Assembly (NCBI GenBank): GCA_038065635.1
Contig: JBBTQP010000073.1
Location: 1-6,786 of the forward strand
Length of the DNA: 6,786 nucleotides
DNA from: JAHJFW01 sp038065635
GTDB lineage: Bacteria; Patescibacteriota; Patescibacteriia; 2-12-FULL-60-25
Reading direction: 5' to 3'
Shown here: piece by piece, positions 6,198 to 6,786 of the stretch
How positions within the stretch are numbered: position 1 is the first letter of the stretch
Layout: each line of letters starts with the position of its first letter
Program-made: the position numbers and the translations under genes
Notes under the pieces: generated by a model
Databases searched by the model: none
Seen by the model: the letters and a program-made list of their open reading frames with translations, nothing else
Told to the model about the DNA's origin: nothing

Positions 6198-6295
6198 GTC
6201 ATTGCGTAGCCAATATACTGAAAGGCGTGGCAATCTAATCAGAGTAAATAATCCTCTTATTAGATTGCCACGTCGTTGCTACTCCTCGCAATGAC
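6198..6295. repeat. Long palindromic copy of the GTCATTGCG repeat
   Basis: The outer arms GTCATTGCG (6198-6206) and CGCAATGAC (6287-6295) are perfect reverse complements, extended by TAGC (6207-6210) with GCTA (6278-6281). The inner arms CGTGGCAATCTAAT (6226-6239) and ATTAGATTGCCACG (6259-6272) form a perfect 14-bp stem. AGAG (6241-6244) can pair with CTCT (6254-6257) inside the loop. The element as a whole is two inverted copies of one repeat unit. It ends 8 nt before the tRNA gene and so occupies the region where its promoter would be expected. Confidence 0.85.
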
Positions 6296-6303
6296 AAAAG
6301 TTA

Positions 6304-6389
6304 GCTCAGGTGGCGGAATGGTATACGCACCAGCTTGAGGTGCTGGCGGGAGCAATCCCGTGGAGGTTCGAGTCCTCTCCTGAGCACCA
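6304..6389 (+). tRNA. tRNA-Leu (anticodon GAG)
   Basis: All parts of a class II tRNA are present. The acceptor stem is GCTCAGG (6304-6310) with CCTGAGC (6379-6385), followed by discriminator A and an encoded CCA (6387-6389). The D arm is GCG/CGC with GG in the loop. The anticodon stem is CCAGC/GCTGG with loop TTGAGGT, so the anticodon GAG at 6337-6339 reads CUC and CUU leucine codons. The long variable arm is CGGGA-GCAA-TCCCG (6347-6360). The T arm GGAGG/CCTCT carries the loop TTCGAGT. The 86-nt length and long variable arm fit leucine. No clear promoter of its own is visible, because the repeat lies immediately upstream. Confidence 0.97.
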
Positions 6390-6392
6390 TTA

Positions 6393-6422
6393 TTCAAAAA
6401 GACCCGAACGGGTCTTTTTGAA
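6393..6422. terminator. Bidirectional intrinsic terminator
   Basis: TTCAAAAAGACCC (6393-6405) and GGGTCTTTTTGAA (6410-6422) form a 13-bp perfect stem with a GAAC loop. The G/C-rich core is flanked by A5 on one side and T5 on the other, so it works as a hairpin plus U-tract on both strands. On the plus strand it lies 3 nt after the tRNA CCA end. On the minus strand it begins 1 nt after the stop codon of the convergent gene. Confidence 0.9.
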
Positions 6423-6423
6423 T

Positions 6424-6786
6424 TTAGAACAGCACTTCCAATTTTCCGATCATGGAGTTTAGGATGTAAAAAGTCATGTGAAGAGTAAGTCCGATTTTTG
6501 AAACCCACAAGTTTCCGTCGATAGATTCGTCGATTTTATATCCGAGTTCTTCATATTTTTTTTGCACCGTCTCGACATCCGCCCGTGTCGCCGTACGAGG
6601 CAAGATATAAGTAAGCCACATGCCTTTCATGCTGTCTTTTATTTTTACCTGATTTAGGAATATCGCTTTGAGTATCGGCAAAAGCTCCGTGTTTACCTGT
6701 GTATTTTTGTCGCCTTCAACGGCAACTTCTTTCGTATTTTGGTAATTTATCATCGCCAATGTTTTGGCTGTTGACGGAGTTTCCGT
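6424..6786 (-). CDS. Unrecognised protein, N-terminus beyond the window
   Basis: The minus-strand frame stays open from its TAA stop at 6424-6426 to the window end, giving 120 visible residues with the start probably outside. A TTG at 6759 and an ATG at 6753 are the internal candidates, but in-frame residues TETPSTAKT upstream of them argue for a longer protein. I do not recognise the family. The visible part has a polar N-terminal stretch (VEGDKNTQVNTE), then amphipathic and charged helices (ILKAIFLNQVKIKDSMKG; RADVETVQKKYEELGYKIDESIDG). A moderately hydrophobic C-terminus follows (LTLHMTFYILNSMIGKLEVLF), which is not clearly a membrane helix. The terminator directly after the stop and the convergent orientation to the tRNA support a real gene. 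Function unknown. Confidence 0.6.
   Translation of the reverse strand, partial: TETPSTAKTLAMINYQNTKEVAVEGDKNTQVNTELLPILKAIFLNQVKIKDSMKGMWLTYILPRTATRADVETVQKKYEELGYKIDESIDGNLWVSKIGLTLHMTFYILNSMIGKLEVLF

Noticed and set aside
6245..6294. Promoter for the tRNA gene inside the palindrome (TTGCCA at 6266-6271, or TAAATAAT at 6245-6252)
   Set aside because: TTGCCA has no acceptable -10 at 16-18 nt, and TAAATAAT lacks a -35, so neither is listed as a feature.
6109..6295. CRISPR array
   Set aside because: The repeated GTCATTGCG ends are short, irregularly spaced and partly inverted, without uniform spacers; they fit a palindromic intergenic repeat.
6304..6389. Integration (att) site at the tRNA-Leu gene
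   Set aside because: The 3' end of the tRNA is not duplicated within the window and no integrase is seen.

Overview
This window looks like a piece of chromosome from an uncultivated bacterium, most plausibly a Candidate Phyla Radiation (Patescibacteria, Parcubacteria-like) genome. That is inference, not proof. It rests on compact gene packing, gene starts without convincing Shine-Dalgarno sequences, a divergent diacylglycerol-kinase-like protein whose GNDxT signature resembles what I recall from that radiation, and short gene-to-gene gaps filled with 9-bp and palindromic repeats. The tyrS stop is TGA and overlaps the argS start as ATGA, so TGA is a normal stop here. That argues against the lineages that recode TGA as glycine.

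Left part (1-2999): two class I aminoacyl-tRNA synthetase genes, tyrS and argS, form a tightly coupled pair with a 4-nt overlap. Both keep the HIGH-type motif and variants of the KMSKS loop and look intact.

Middle (3000-4790): a short gap with a 9-bp tandem repeat precedes a membrane histidine kinase with 8-9 predicted membrane helices and a complete HisKA/HATPase core. No response regulator is present in the window. The kinase stop codon lies inside one arm of a 17-bp perfect inverted repeat. A related GCGCCCCTAC-containing copy follows in the same gap, then a TTGACG-type promoter.

Right-middle (4804-6101): a bactofilin (polymer-forming cytoskeletal protein) is followed after 5 nt by a divergent diacylglycerol-kinase-like protein whose catalytic glycines are altered. 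The two are probably co-transcribed and suggest a cell-envelope module, although the function is inferred from family resemblance.

Right (6102-6786): several copies of a GTCATTGCG / GCAATCTAAT intergenic repeat, one of which can fold into a long hairpin, sit directly before a complete tRNA-Leu(GAG) gene with encoded CCA. A bidirectional terminator hairpin follows the tRNA and also serves the convergent minus-strand gene. That gene is an unrecognised protein cut off by the window edge.

The starts of the three apparent transcription units (tyrS, kinase, bactofilin) each carry a TA(G/A)G(A/T/G)T box only 8-11 nt before the ATG. This points to leaderless or near-leaderless mRNAs. I do not see a clear new defence, mobile or CRISPR-like system here. 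The most interesting items are the bactofilin/degenerate-DAGK pair, the leaderless-start pattern and the three repeat families.
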